Assembly: GCF_947258925.1 (NCBI RefSeq)
Contig: NZ_CAMYKG010000013.1
Coordinates: 1 to 44,312 of the forward strand
From: an uncultured Eudoraea sp.
GTDB taxonomy: Bacteria; Bacteroidota; Bacteroidia; Flavobacteriales; Flavobacteriaceae
Direction: 5' to 3'
DNA length: 44,312 bases
In this document: piece after piece, positions 32,507-40,088 of the stretch
Numbering within the stretch: the stretch's first letter is position 1
How the letters are laid out: each line of letters starts with the position of its first letter
Program-made: the position numbers and the translations under genes
The notes under the pieces: model-generated
Databases searched by the model: none
What the model saw: the letters and a program-made list of their open reading frames with translations, nothing else
What the model was told of the DNA's origin: nothing

Positions 32507-33778
32507 TTACTGGCGTTCAAAACGTTCATATGCTGCTTTAATCAGCATTTCACGATGGTCTGGATGCGCAATGCTGATTAGTGATTTAGCTCTTTCATAT
32601 AAATTTTTGCCGAACAGATTTACCACTCCATATTCTGTAACTACATAGTGTACATGTGCTCTGGTTGTTGTAACCCCTGCACCTTCTTTTAAGGTGGGGG
32701 TAATCTTGCTAATTCCTTTAGGCGTGGCTGAAGAAATTGCAAAAATTGGTTTTCCCCCTTCAGAAATTGTTGCTCCACGTATAAAATCCATCTGCCCCCC
32801 TACGCCGGAAAAGTGTCGCTGGCCAATACTATCAGCACAAACCTGGCCGGTTAGATCTATTTCAATTGCACTGTTTATCGCAGTTACCTTAGGATTTCGC
32901 GCAATTATGTTAGTATCATTTGTATATCCGGCTTCTTTGAAATGCACAACGGGGTTGTCATCCACAAAATCATATAATTTTTTGCTGCCTGCGGCAAATG
33001 AAGTCACAATTTTACCGGTTTTTATTTCCTTTTCTTCTCCCGTAATGACGCCTTTCTCAACCAAAGGTAAAAGACCGTCAGAAAACATTTCCGTATGTAT
33101 CCCCAGTCTTTTATGGTTATATAAGTTTGTTAAAACGGCATTCGGAATATTTCCGATCCCTAATTGTAAAGTAGCACCATCTTCAATAAGTTCAGCTACA
33201 TTTTTTCCAATTTTATGCTCTATATCTGTTATTTGCGTAATTGGTGCAACGTGTATAGGTTCATCTACTTCTATGGCCATATCAATTCTGCTTTTATGAA
33301 TAATGCCGTCACCATGAGTTCTTGGAACCTGCGGATTAACCTGGGCAATTACTTTTTTAGCGGTCTGTATGGCAGGGATTGCAATATCAACAGAAACCCC
33401 TAAAGAACAGTATCCATGTCTGTCAGGTGGTGAAACCTGAACTACCGCAACATCAAGGGGTAAAATATTACGCCTGAACAGAAAATGTATCTCACTTAGA
33501 AATATGGGAATATAATCACCTTTATTTGTATTCACCGCTCTTCTGACATTCCCTCCAACAAAACAGCTATTAATATTAAAGGCTTGATTATACGGGGGTA
33601 ACGCATATTTAACCTCCCCTTCGGTATGAATTGAAATAATCTCTACCTCCTCTAATTCCTCATATCTTTCGCAAATACAATTGATTAAAGTATTAGGAGT
33701 CATGGCAGCTCCCTGAAGAAAAATCCGATCCCCGGATTTCACAATGGCGGCAGCTTCTGCTGCGGTAACAATTTTCAT
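32507..33778 (-). CDS. Acetyl-CoA hydrolase/transferase family (4-hydroxybutyrate CoA-transferase-like)
   Basis: 423 residues. GDGIIHKSRID, LQLGIGNIPNAV (CoA-binding) and A-I-N-S-A-I-E-I-D-L-T-G, holding the glutamate that forms the CoA thioester, identify the class I-like CoA-transferase family of 4-hydroxybutyrate and acetate CoA-transferases. It is the first gene of the deoC-deoD unit, so a role with acetate or acetyl-CoA derived from acetaldehyde is plausible; no aldehyde dehydrogenase is nearby. The exact acyl substrate is not known. Confidence 0.85.
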   Translation of the reverse strand: MKIVTAAEAAAIVKSGDRIFLQGAAMTPNTLINCICERYEELEEVEIISIHTEGEVKYALPPYNQAFNINSCFVGGNVRRAVNTNKGDYIPIFLSEIHFLFRRNILPLDVAVVQVSPPDRHGYCSLGVSVDIAIPAIQTAKKVIAQVNPQVPRTHGDGIIHKSRIDMAIEVDEPIHVAPITQITDIEHKIGKNVAELIEDGATLQLGIGNIPNAVLTNLYNHKRLGIHTEMFSDGLLPLVEKGVITGEEKEIKTGKIVTSFAAGSKKLYDFVDDNPVVHFKEAGYTNDTNIIARNPKVTAINSAIEIDLTGQVCADSIGQRHFSGVGGQMDFIRGATISEGGKPIFAISSATPKGISKITPTLKEGAGVTTTRAHVHYVVTEYGVVNLFGKNLYERAKSLISIAHPDHREMLIKAAYERFERQ

Positions 33779-33830
33779 GTTAGTTTTTTTATAGGTTTTA
33801 TAAGATGCCTTGTGAACATAATGTTTAAGG

Positions 33831-34532
33831 CTAATGACATTCTAATTCAGTAGTTACCACTTCTCCCATTGGTTTAGGGGATACATATGGTATTCCTAAA
33901 CCCATTCCTCTTAGAATAAAAAGTAACCCGATAATAACTACAAAAACCGGAATTAATCTGCGTATTCTTTGTTTTGCCGAATCTTTTAATACACCCCCCA
34001 GATAAACAGCTGCGGTCATTAATGGAACTGTACCTAAGCCAAACAAGATCATATATAATGACCCTTCAACAGCATTTCCCATAGCAATTGCTCCCAAAAG
34101 CGCCATATAAACAAGGCCGCAGGGCAGGAACCCATTGAGAAAGCCAATTGTGAGAAAAGTATCGGCCGTTTTCTTCTTCAGAGCTTTACCTAAACCGCTT
34201 TTAATTCTTCCTATAATGCGGTACACAGGTCTGGAAAAGGTAAGTCTGCTCAAATATTTATAAGGCAGTATTACAACTAATATCATTAGTACACCAATAA
34301 ATATTGATAGTTTTTGTTGTATACCAAAAATGTAAAGTCCTTTACCTAATAGTCCGAATAATAAACCTATAATACCATATGCCATTAGTCTACCAAAGTG
34401 GTAAATAAAAATCTGACCTGCTTTTTTAAACTGCTTATCCTTACTTACGGGCAGCATAAATGCAATGGGCCCACACATGCCTATGCAATGTAAACTCCCT
34501 AAAAGGCCCAATAATAAGGCAGATAATAACAT
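33831..34532 (-). CDS. SafE/DsbD_2-like membrane protein of the cco cluster
   Basis: 233 residues from the ATG at 34532, which gives MLLSALLLGLLGSLHCIGMCGP and no overlap with ccoH; the frame to 34610 would overlap it by 70 bases. Six helices. Conserved H15-C16-I-G-M-C20-G-P in helix 1 and FLNGFLPCGLVY in helix 4 are potential copper(I) ligands, and the family (sulfite exporter TauE/SafE or UreH-like) recurs in cbb3 assembly clusters. I infer a copper or redox role in oxidase maturation, not sulfite export. Confidence 0.8.
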   Translation of the reverse strand: MLLSALLLGLLGSLHCIGMCGPIAFMLPVSKDKQFKKAGQIFIYHFGRLMAYGIIGLLFGLLGKGLYIFGIQQKLSIFIGVLMILVVILPYKYLSRLTFSRPVYRIIGRIKSGLGKALKKKTADTFLTIGFLNGFLPCGLVYMALLGAIAMGNAVEGSLYMILFGLGTVPLMTAAVYLGGVLKDSAKQRIRRLIPVFVVIIGLLFILRGMGLGIPYVSPKPMGEVVTTELECH

Positions 34533-34540
34533 ATAACTAA

Positions 34541-34987
34541 TTAATAAGTGATACTTTTTTTTATCAGGTAATCTTTGTCTTGATAATTCCAGTATATTTT
34601 TATGTCCCAACGACCATCCAACAAGCGTTTGTCAGGTATGAGCAAATGTTTATTGGATAAACTTATAGGAAAGTCAAAATCCAAGTGTTTATTGGATGGC
34701 CTGTATAGGGACACTTTACCTTCTATTTCATTATAATTCATTTCCTTTGGGAAGGAGATTTCTAATCCTTCGTCCACGCGAATATAGCTAATTTGGGAAG
34801 CGTAAGTTTTAGCATTGGCAAGTGCATCAATTTCATTCTGATAAGCCAGTTCTTCCTTGTAATAATCTTCAGTAACCAGATCGTGATCTGCACTATTGTC
34901 TGTACTGGCAAGAATGACGAAATACATTATAAAAGCAATAAATGCGATAAATGCCAAAACTATTCCTGTACCCCAATTAAGTTTCAT
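34541..34987 (-). CDS. ccoH: cbb3 oxidase assembly protein CcoH/FixH
   Basis: 148 residues. One N-terminal membrane helix (about 7-27), a VTEDYYKEELAYQ motif typical of FixH, and a small beta-rich domain outside the cytoplasm. CcoH stabilises the assembling cbb3 complex. Located eight bases before the SafE-like gene and 31 bases after ccoG. Confidence 0.88.
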   Translation of the reverse strand: MKLNWGTGIVLAFIAFIAFIMYFVILASTDNSADHDLVTEDYYKEELAYQNEIDALANAKTYASQISYIRVDEGLEISFPKEMNYNEIEGKVSLYRPSNKHLDFDFPISLSNKHLLIPDKRLLDGRWDIKIYWNYQDKDYLIKKSITY

Positions 34988-35018
34988 ATATTTTCCTTTT
35001 TCTTAATATCGAATGTTC

Positions 35019-36428
35019 CTAATTATAACTTCTTGGCGCCAGGAACCTGGCAGATGTTGTTTCAATTAAATCATCTCCGCTATATACCCCAATTTTCAGT
35101 TTATCTTTATCCCCGCTTAAAGCAGAATTATTAATTTCAATAAACAACGTACCCTCGGCTAATTCTTGTGCCGGGACTTGAAAACTGTCAAATGAAACAA
35201 GATTAATCTGTCCTTTATGTGAGAGGAGTTTAAAACTTACATTATCAATGTTTCGGGAAGTTTTATTTATAAGCTTGTAGGTGTAAACATTGCTTATAAT
35301 ATTTCCTTCTTTATGTTCATAGAGTTGTCCTGGCAATCTTAGAATATTGGCTTCCAGATCATTTCGCAGGAATAGCATTCCAATAAACACTCCAATTAAA
35401 ATAGTTAATACGGCAGCATATCCCTTTAATCTGGGTGTAAATGTAAATTTTGCCTTTTTTTCAATATTGTCTTCACTTGCGTAACGAATAAGACCTTTTG
35501 GAAGATTAATCTTTTCCATAATTGTATCACACTCATCTATACAAGCTGTACAATTTACACATTCCAATTGGGTGCCATTTCTAATGTCAATACCAGTAGG
35601 GCATACATTTACACATTGAAAGCAGTCAATACAATCTCCATGACCGAGCGCTTGCCTATCTTCATTTTTCCGAAACTTTTTACGACCATTTTCACCTTCA
35701 CCGCGCTTATGGTCATAAGCAACGACGATAGACTTGTTATCTAATAATACGCCTTGCATTCTTCCATAGGGACAGGCAATAATACATACCTGTTCCCTGA
35801 ACCAGGCAAAAACAAAATAAAATACTGCTGTGAAAATAAGTAGAGAAACCAGAGTACTCATATGGGCAAGCGGTCCATCTGAGACATATTGTATTAATCT
35901 GTCACTCCCAATAAGATAGGCCAGGAAAACATTGGCAATTAAGAAGGATATTACAAAGAAAACAAACCATTTTAGCAAACGTTTCCGAATTTTTTCTGCA
36001 TTCCACGACTGTTTATCCAAACGTATCTGTGCACCACGATCACCGTCAATCCAGTATTCAATGCGTCTAAAGACCATTTCCATAAAGATAGTCTGGGGAC
36101 ACATCCATCCACAAAAAATACGGCCAAATGCAACGGTAAAAAGAGCTATAAAAATAACCCCTATGATCATAGAGATTACAAAAAGATGAAAATCCTGAGG
36201 CCAGAAAGGAAATCCAAAAATATTGAACCTTCGTTCCAAAACATTAAACATAAGGAACTGGTTGCCATTTATCTTAAAAAATGGTGAGGCAAACAGGAAA
36301 ATAAGTAAGCCGTAACTAACCCATTTTCGGTATTCGTAATATCGGCCACTTGGTTTTTTAGGGAATACCCAGGCCCGTTTTCCTTCTTCATTAATGGTCC
36401 CAATGCTATCCCTGAAATTTTCTTCCAT
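35019..36428 (-). CDS. ccoG: cbb3 oxidase accessory protein CcoG (FixG/RdxA)
   Basis: 469 residues. About five membrane helices, a membrane-proximal CGWMCPQT, CIIACPYGRMQG, then a ferredoxin domain with two [4Fe-4S] motifs (CIDCFQCVNVCPTG and CVNCTACIDECD), and a C-terminal immunoglobulin-like domain. CcoG is linked to copper(II) reduction and CuB insertion for the cbb3 oxidase. Between ccoP (38 bases) and ccoH. Confidence 0.94.
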   Translation of the reverse strand: MEENFRDSIGTINEEGKRAWVFPKKPSGRYYEYRKWVSYGLLIFLFASPFFKINGNQFLMFNVLERRFNIFGFPFWPQDFHLFVISMIIGVIFIALFTVAFGRIFCGWMCPQTIFMEMVFRRIEYWIDGDRGAQIRLDKQSWNAEKIRKRLLKWFVFFVISFLIANVFLAYLIGSDRLIQYVSDGPLAHMSTLVSLLIFTAVFYFVFAWFREQVCIIACPYGRMQGVLLDNKSIVVAYDHKRGEGENGRKKFRKNEDRQALGHGDCIDCFQCVNVCPTGIDIRNGTQLECVNCTACIDECDTIMEKINLPKGLIRYASEDNIEKKAKFTFTPRLKGYAAVLTILIGVFIGMLFLRNDLEANILRLPGQLYEHKEGNIISNVYTYKLINKTSRNIDNVSFKLLSHKGQINLVSFDSFQVPAQELAEGTLFIEINNSALSGDKDKLKIGVYSGDDLIETTSARFLAPRSYN

Positions 36429-36466
36429 AGCAAATTTCTATTCAAGGTTTATACCCAAATACAATC

Positions 36467-37405
36467 CTAATTCATAACCACCGAAGTAGAATCGGATTCT
36501 TGTTTGGGGGCTTCTTCTTGTTTAGGCGCATTTTCATCCACCCATAGATCGCCTTCAGCTGCTTTTGGATTGGCGGGTGTAGTGCCCTGGAAAGTCAGTA
36601 AATAGCTCGAAACCTGTGCCATCTCTGCCGGTTTAAGGGTTTGCTTCCATGAAACCATTCCTTTACCCGCTCGACCACCTTCTGAAACGGTATTAAATAC
36701 ATTTTTAATTCCACCACCCAATATCCAATATTCATCTGTAAGATTTGGCCCAATTCCTCCTCCGCCATCTGCCATATGGCACACAACACAATTGGCTTCA
36801 AATATGGCCTTTCCGGCACTGATATCAGAGGCATCTGTTAATAATTCAACAGTATTTACATCTACCAAATCCTTAGCTGTTTTTTTATAAGCCTCTATTT
36901 CGGCTTGCGCTGCTGCTACCTCCTGCTCGTATTCCAAATCCTGATCATAATCACCATAAATATGAAATCTAACCAAATAGATTACTCCAAAAATAATTGT
37001 GGCATAGAAAAGGTATACCCACCACGGCGGCAGCTTGTTGTCAAGCTCTTTTATACCGTCATAGTTATGGTCTAAAATTATTTCACCTTCAGCTTCAATA
37101 GGTTTGGAGCCTAATAGTTTTTGGTACATTTTCTTGCCCCAACTCCATTCCAATTGTTTTGATTTAGATTCCAAATACCTTTCTTTCCCTTCTTCAGAAA
37201 GGGTTTGAAACATAACGTTTTCAATGGATTTTAAAATAAGTTCAATGGCAATTAATATCAATAACACCATTAATAAAAAGAATTGTGTTATTGGGTATTC
37301 AATAAATGCAGGTTTTTCTCCTGAGTCTATAAAATACTCCATCAGTCCGAAGATGATAAAGAATACTACCGGGATCCTGATCCACCAGGGTGACATATTT
37401 TTCAT
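36467..37405 (-). CDS. ccoP: cbb3 oxidase subunit III, mono-haem CcoP
   Basis: 312 residues. Two N-terminal helices (about 10-24 and 40-58), a third helix (127-146) after the conserved LDNKLPPWW motif of CcoP, a coiled, Ala/Glu-rich spacer, and one cytochrome c domain: C206-V-V-C209-H210 with probable ligand M250. Standard CcoP has two haem c domains; only one CxxCH motif is present here. It passes electrons to CcoO. Five bases after ccoQ. Confidence 0.92.
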   Translation of the reverse strand: MKNMSPWWIRIPVVFFIIFGLMEYFIDSGEKPAFIEYPITQFFLLMVLLILIAIELILKSIENVMFQTLSEEGKERYLESKSKQLEWSWGKKMYQKLLGSKPIEAEGEIILDHNYDGIKELDNKLPPWWVYLFYATIIFGVIYLVRFHIYGDYDQDLEYEQEVAAAQAEIEAYKKTAKDLVDVNTVELLTDASDISAGKAIFEANCVVCHMADGGGGIGPNLTDEYWILGGGIKNVFNTVSEGGRAGKGMVSWKQTLKPAEMAQVSSYLLTFQGTTPANPKAAEGDLWVDENAPKQEEAPKQESDSTSVVMN

Positions 37406-37410
37406 GGTTC

Positions 37411-37593
37411 TTATTGTTTTGGTTGATTATCTTCTAATGGGATTTCACTTACTTCCTTTATATGTTCCTTAGAGGCGGAAAATACCCACCAGAAAAGAAT
37501 GGCAAAAAACACGAAGAAGATAAGTAGCGATATCATGGGATAGGTGGCAATGCCTTCCATACTTTCCATGTGATTTTTTACAAATTTTAGCAT
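37411..37593 (-). CDS. ccoQ: cbb3 oxidase small subunit CcoQ
   Basis: 60 residues with one membrane helix (about 19-40, MISLLIFFVFFAILFWWVF) and a short charged tail. The size, single helix and place between ccoNO and ccoP identify it as CcoQ/FixQ. It sits three bases after ccoNO. Confidence 0.88.
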   Translation of the reverse strand: MLKFVKNHMESMEGIATYPMISLLIFFVFFAILFWWVFSASKEHIKEVSEIPLEDNQPKQ

Positions 37594-37596
37594 GAT

Positions 37597-39798
37597 CTAT
37601 TTGTTTTCGGACAATAATTCGTCGGTTTCCTTAACTTTTATATCTGTACCTAAGCGCTGTAAGTAAGCGATTAGTGATACGATCTCGCGATCTCGCATTT
37701 CTACAAATTCCAATCCGTTCTCAGCAGCGTATTTTTTATCTGCTTCATAAGATTTGACAAAATCCGGATCAGCATAGAGGTTTTCTTCGATTTGTATGGA
37801 CTGTTCTTCCATGGAAGCGGCAGCATTTGCAATGTCTTCCTCGGTATAAGGGACACCAAGAGTAACCATGGCTTCCATTTTCGCCTGTACACCACTTCTG
37901 TCGTGCTTATCAAGCACCATCCACTGGTACGCCGGCATAATGGAACCTGATGAGGTGCTTTGCGGGTCATACATATGGTTAAGGTGCCAACTATCAGAAT
38001 ATTTGCCTCCGACTCTTAATAAATCCGGTCCGGTCCGTTTACTACCCCAAAGGAAAGGATGATCATAAACAAACTCACCTGCTTTGGCATATTCCCCATA
38101 ACGTTCTACTTCGCTTCTGAAAGGGCGAACCATTTGAGAATGACAACCAACGCAACCTTCACGTATATAAAGATCTCTTCCCTCTAATTCTAAAGGGGTA
38201 TAGGGTTTTACACTTGTTATAGTTGGTATATTGGATTTAACAAGAATAGTTGGAACTATCTGCACAATACCTCCTATAAGAATAGCAATTGTCGCAAAGA
38301 TTGTTAATTTAATAGGTTTCCGCTCCAGCCAGGTGTGATAAGTTTCTCCTGCTGTTCTTTTCCTGGACACCCTGGTAAGTGCCGCTGCTTCTGCAAGTTC
38401 GTCTTCTACCTGGCTTCCAGAGCGCACGGTAACCACAATATTATACAGCATGACAATAAACCCTACAATATATAAACTTCCACCTATAGCACGCATCCAG
38501 TACATTGGGATAATTTCATTTACGGTTTCCAGGAAGTTTCCATAAACCAGGGATCCGTCCGGATTAAAATCTTTCCACATTAAGGCTTGTGTAAAGCCTG
38601 CTACATACATTGGCAGAGCATATAATATGATTCCCAGTGTTCCAATCCAAAAATGGAAATTGGCCATAGGTATTGAATATAATCTGGTTTTAAACATTTT
38701 TGGCACAAGCCAATAGATCATACCAAAGGCCAGAAAGCCATTCCATGCCAGGGCTCCCACATGTACGTGAGCAATAATCCAATCACTAAAATGCGCAATG
38801 GCATTTACATTTTTAAGGGATAACATAGGGCCTTCAAAAGTGGCCATCCCGTATCCCGTAATAGCAACCACCATAAATTTGAGCGTTGGATCTGTACGTA
38901 CCTTATCCCATGCGCCTCTCAGTGTTAACAAGCCATTTATCATACCACCCCAGGACGGAGCTATTAACATCACTGAAAATGCTACTCCTAAATTCTGAGC
39001 CCAATCGGGTAAAGCCGAATAAAGTAAATGGTGGGGTCCGGCCCATATGTATATAAAAATAAGGGACCAGAAATGGACTATAGACAATCTGTAAGAGTAT
39101 ACAGGTCTATTGGCGGCCTTGGGTACAAAATAGTACATCAATCCCAAGAAAGGAGTAGTAAGGAAAAAAGCAACGGCATTATGACCGTACCACCATTGTA
39201 CGAGGGCATCCTGAACGCCAGCATAAACAGAATAACTTTTTAAAGCACTAACCGGTAATTCTAAACTATTGAATATATGAAGCACAGCAACGGTTACAAA
39301 GGTTGCCAAATAGAACCAAATGGCCACGTAAAGATGACGTTGTCTTCTTTTTACCATTGTTCCTATCAGATTCCACCCAAATGCTACCCACACCAGTGCA
39401 ATAGCAATATCTATTGGCCATTCCAATTCTGCATATTCCTTGGATGTTGTGATACCCAGTGGAAGTGTAATAGCAGCTGCCACTATTATGGTTTGCCAAC
39501 CCCAGAAGTTAAAATTACTAAGGAAATCACTGAACATACGAGCCTTGAGCAAGCGCTGGGTAGAATAATATACTCCCGCAAAGATCGCGTTTCCGACAAA
39601 GGCAAAGATAACAGCATTGGTATGCAAAGGCCGAAGTCGTCCAAAACTTAGAAATGAAATCCCATCTGTTATATTAGGGAAAAGAAACATAAATGCCAGT
39701 AGTAACCCTACCAGCATACCAATGATTCCCCAAAATAAGGTAGCGTAGAGGAATTTTTTTACGATTTTGTTATCGTAATAGAACTGTTGTACTTCCAT
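37597..39798 (-). CDS. ccoN: cbb3 oxidase fused subunits I and II (CcoNO)
   Basis: 733 residues. Residues 1 to about 470 are the CcoN haem-copper core, with WWYGHNAVAFFLT (CuB and cross-link region), PHHLLYSALPDW and HVHVGALAWNG (haem ligands). A linker and helix lead into CcoO, with C549-V-G-C552-H553-SQMVRP and the SIMPAYQW ligand region. The two subunits are separate genes in Proteobacteria but fused here. It reduces oxygen at low concentration and pumps protons. Three bases after ccoS. Confidence 0.96.
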   Translation of the reverse strand: MEVQQFYYDNKIVKKFLYATLFWGIIGMLVGLLLAFMFLFPNITDGISFLSFGRLRPLHTNAVIFAFVGNAIFAGVYYSTQRLLKARMFSDFLSNFNFWGWQTIIVAAAITLPLGITTSKEYAELEWPIDIAIALVWVAFGWNLIGTMVKRRQRHLYVAIWFYLATFVTVAVLHIFNSLELPVSALKSYSVYAGVQDALVQWWYGHNAVAFFLTTPFLGLMYYFVPKAANRPVYSYRLSIVHFWSLIFIYIWAGPHHLLYSALPDWAQNLGVAFSVMLIAPSWGGMINGLLTLRGAWDKVRTDPTLKFMVVAITGYGMATFEGPMLSLKNVNAIAHFSDWIIAHVHVGALAWNGFLAFGMIYWLVPKMFKTRLYSIPMANFHFWIGTLGIILYALPMYVAGFTQALMWKDFNPDGSLVYGNFLETVNEIIPMYWMRAIGGSLYIVGFIVMLYNIVVTVRSGSQVEDELAEAAALTRVSRKRTAGETYHTWLERKPIKLTIFATIAILIGGIVQIVPTILVKSNIPTITSVKPYTPLELEGRDLYIREGCVGCHSQMVRPFRSEVERYGEYAKAGEFVYDHPFLWGSKRTGPDLLRVGGKYSDSWHLNHMYDPQSTSSGSIMPAYQWMVLDKHDRSGVQAKMEAMVTLGVPYTEEDIANAAASMEEQSIQIEENLYADPDFVKSYEADKKYAAENGLEFVEMRDREIVSLIAYLQRLGTDIKVKETDELLSENK

Positions 39799-39800
39799 AA

Positions 39801-40016
39801 TTACAATTTTTGCTTTTTATTTAGTTGGATTGATTTTTTAATTTTGGTGTCAGTTTCTTCGGGTGTATTTTTAACAACTTCATCTTCAAATAAAATTCTT
39901 ACTGATGGCGTATACGAATCATCATACTGCCCACTTCGTACAGAAATAATAAATGCAGCAAAGAAGACCAATGCTACAATAATACTTATCGTAAGCAATA
40001 AATAAATAACACTCAT
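39801..40016 (-). CDS. ccoS: cbb3 oxidase maturation protein CcoS
   Basis: 71 residues: one N-terminal helix ([19 protein letters not shown]) followed by SVRSGQYDD, the CcoS signature, and a longer than usual charged tail. Needed for cofactor insertion in cbb3 oxidase. It is the first gene of the oxidase transcript; the FNR-type box at 40067-40078 stands 51 bases upstream of its ATG. Confidence 0.9.
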   Translation of the reverse strand: MSVIYLLLTISIIVALVFFAAFIISVRSGQYDDSYTPSVRILFEDEVVKNTPEETDTKIKKSIQLNKKQKL

Positions 40017-40035
40017 ACCTACCTGAATTCTCGCG

Positions 40036-40078
40036 TAAAACTACATTGGTTAAAAATTTCAAAAAATGACATATGTCA
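40036..40078 (-). promoter_or_regulatory. FNR-type box and promoter of the cco operon
   Basis: A perfect dyad TGAC-ATAT-GTCA (40067-40078) is centred 29.5 bases before the minus-strand TAGTTTTA (40043-40036), a 7/8 match to TAnnTTTG. This is the same spacing as for hemN and nos. It lies in the 72-base gap between the ccoI stop and the ccoS start. Confidence 0.72.
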
Positions 40079-40088
40079 GGTTTATTAA

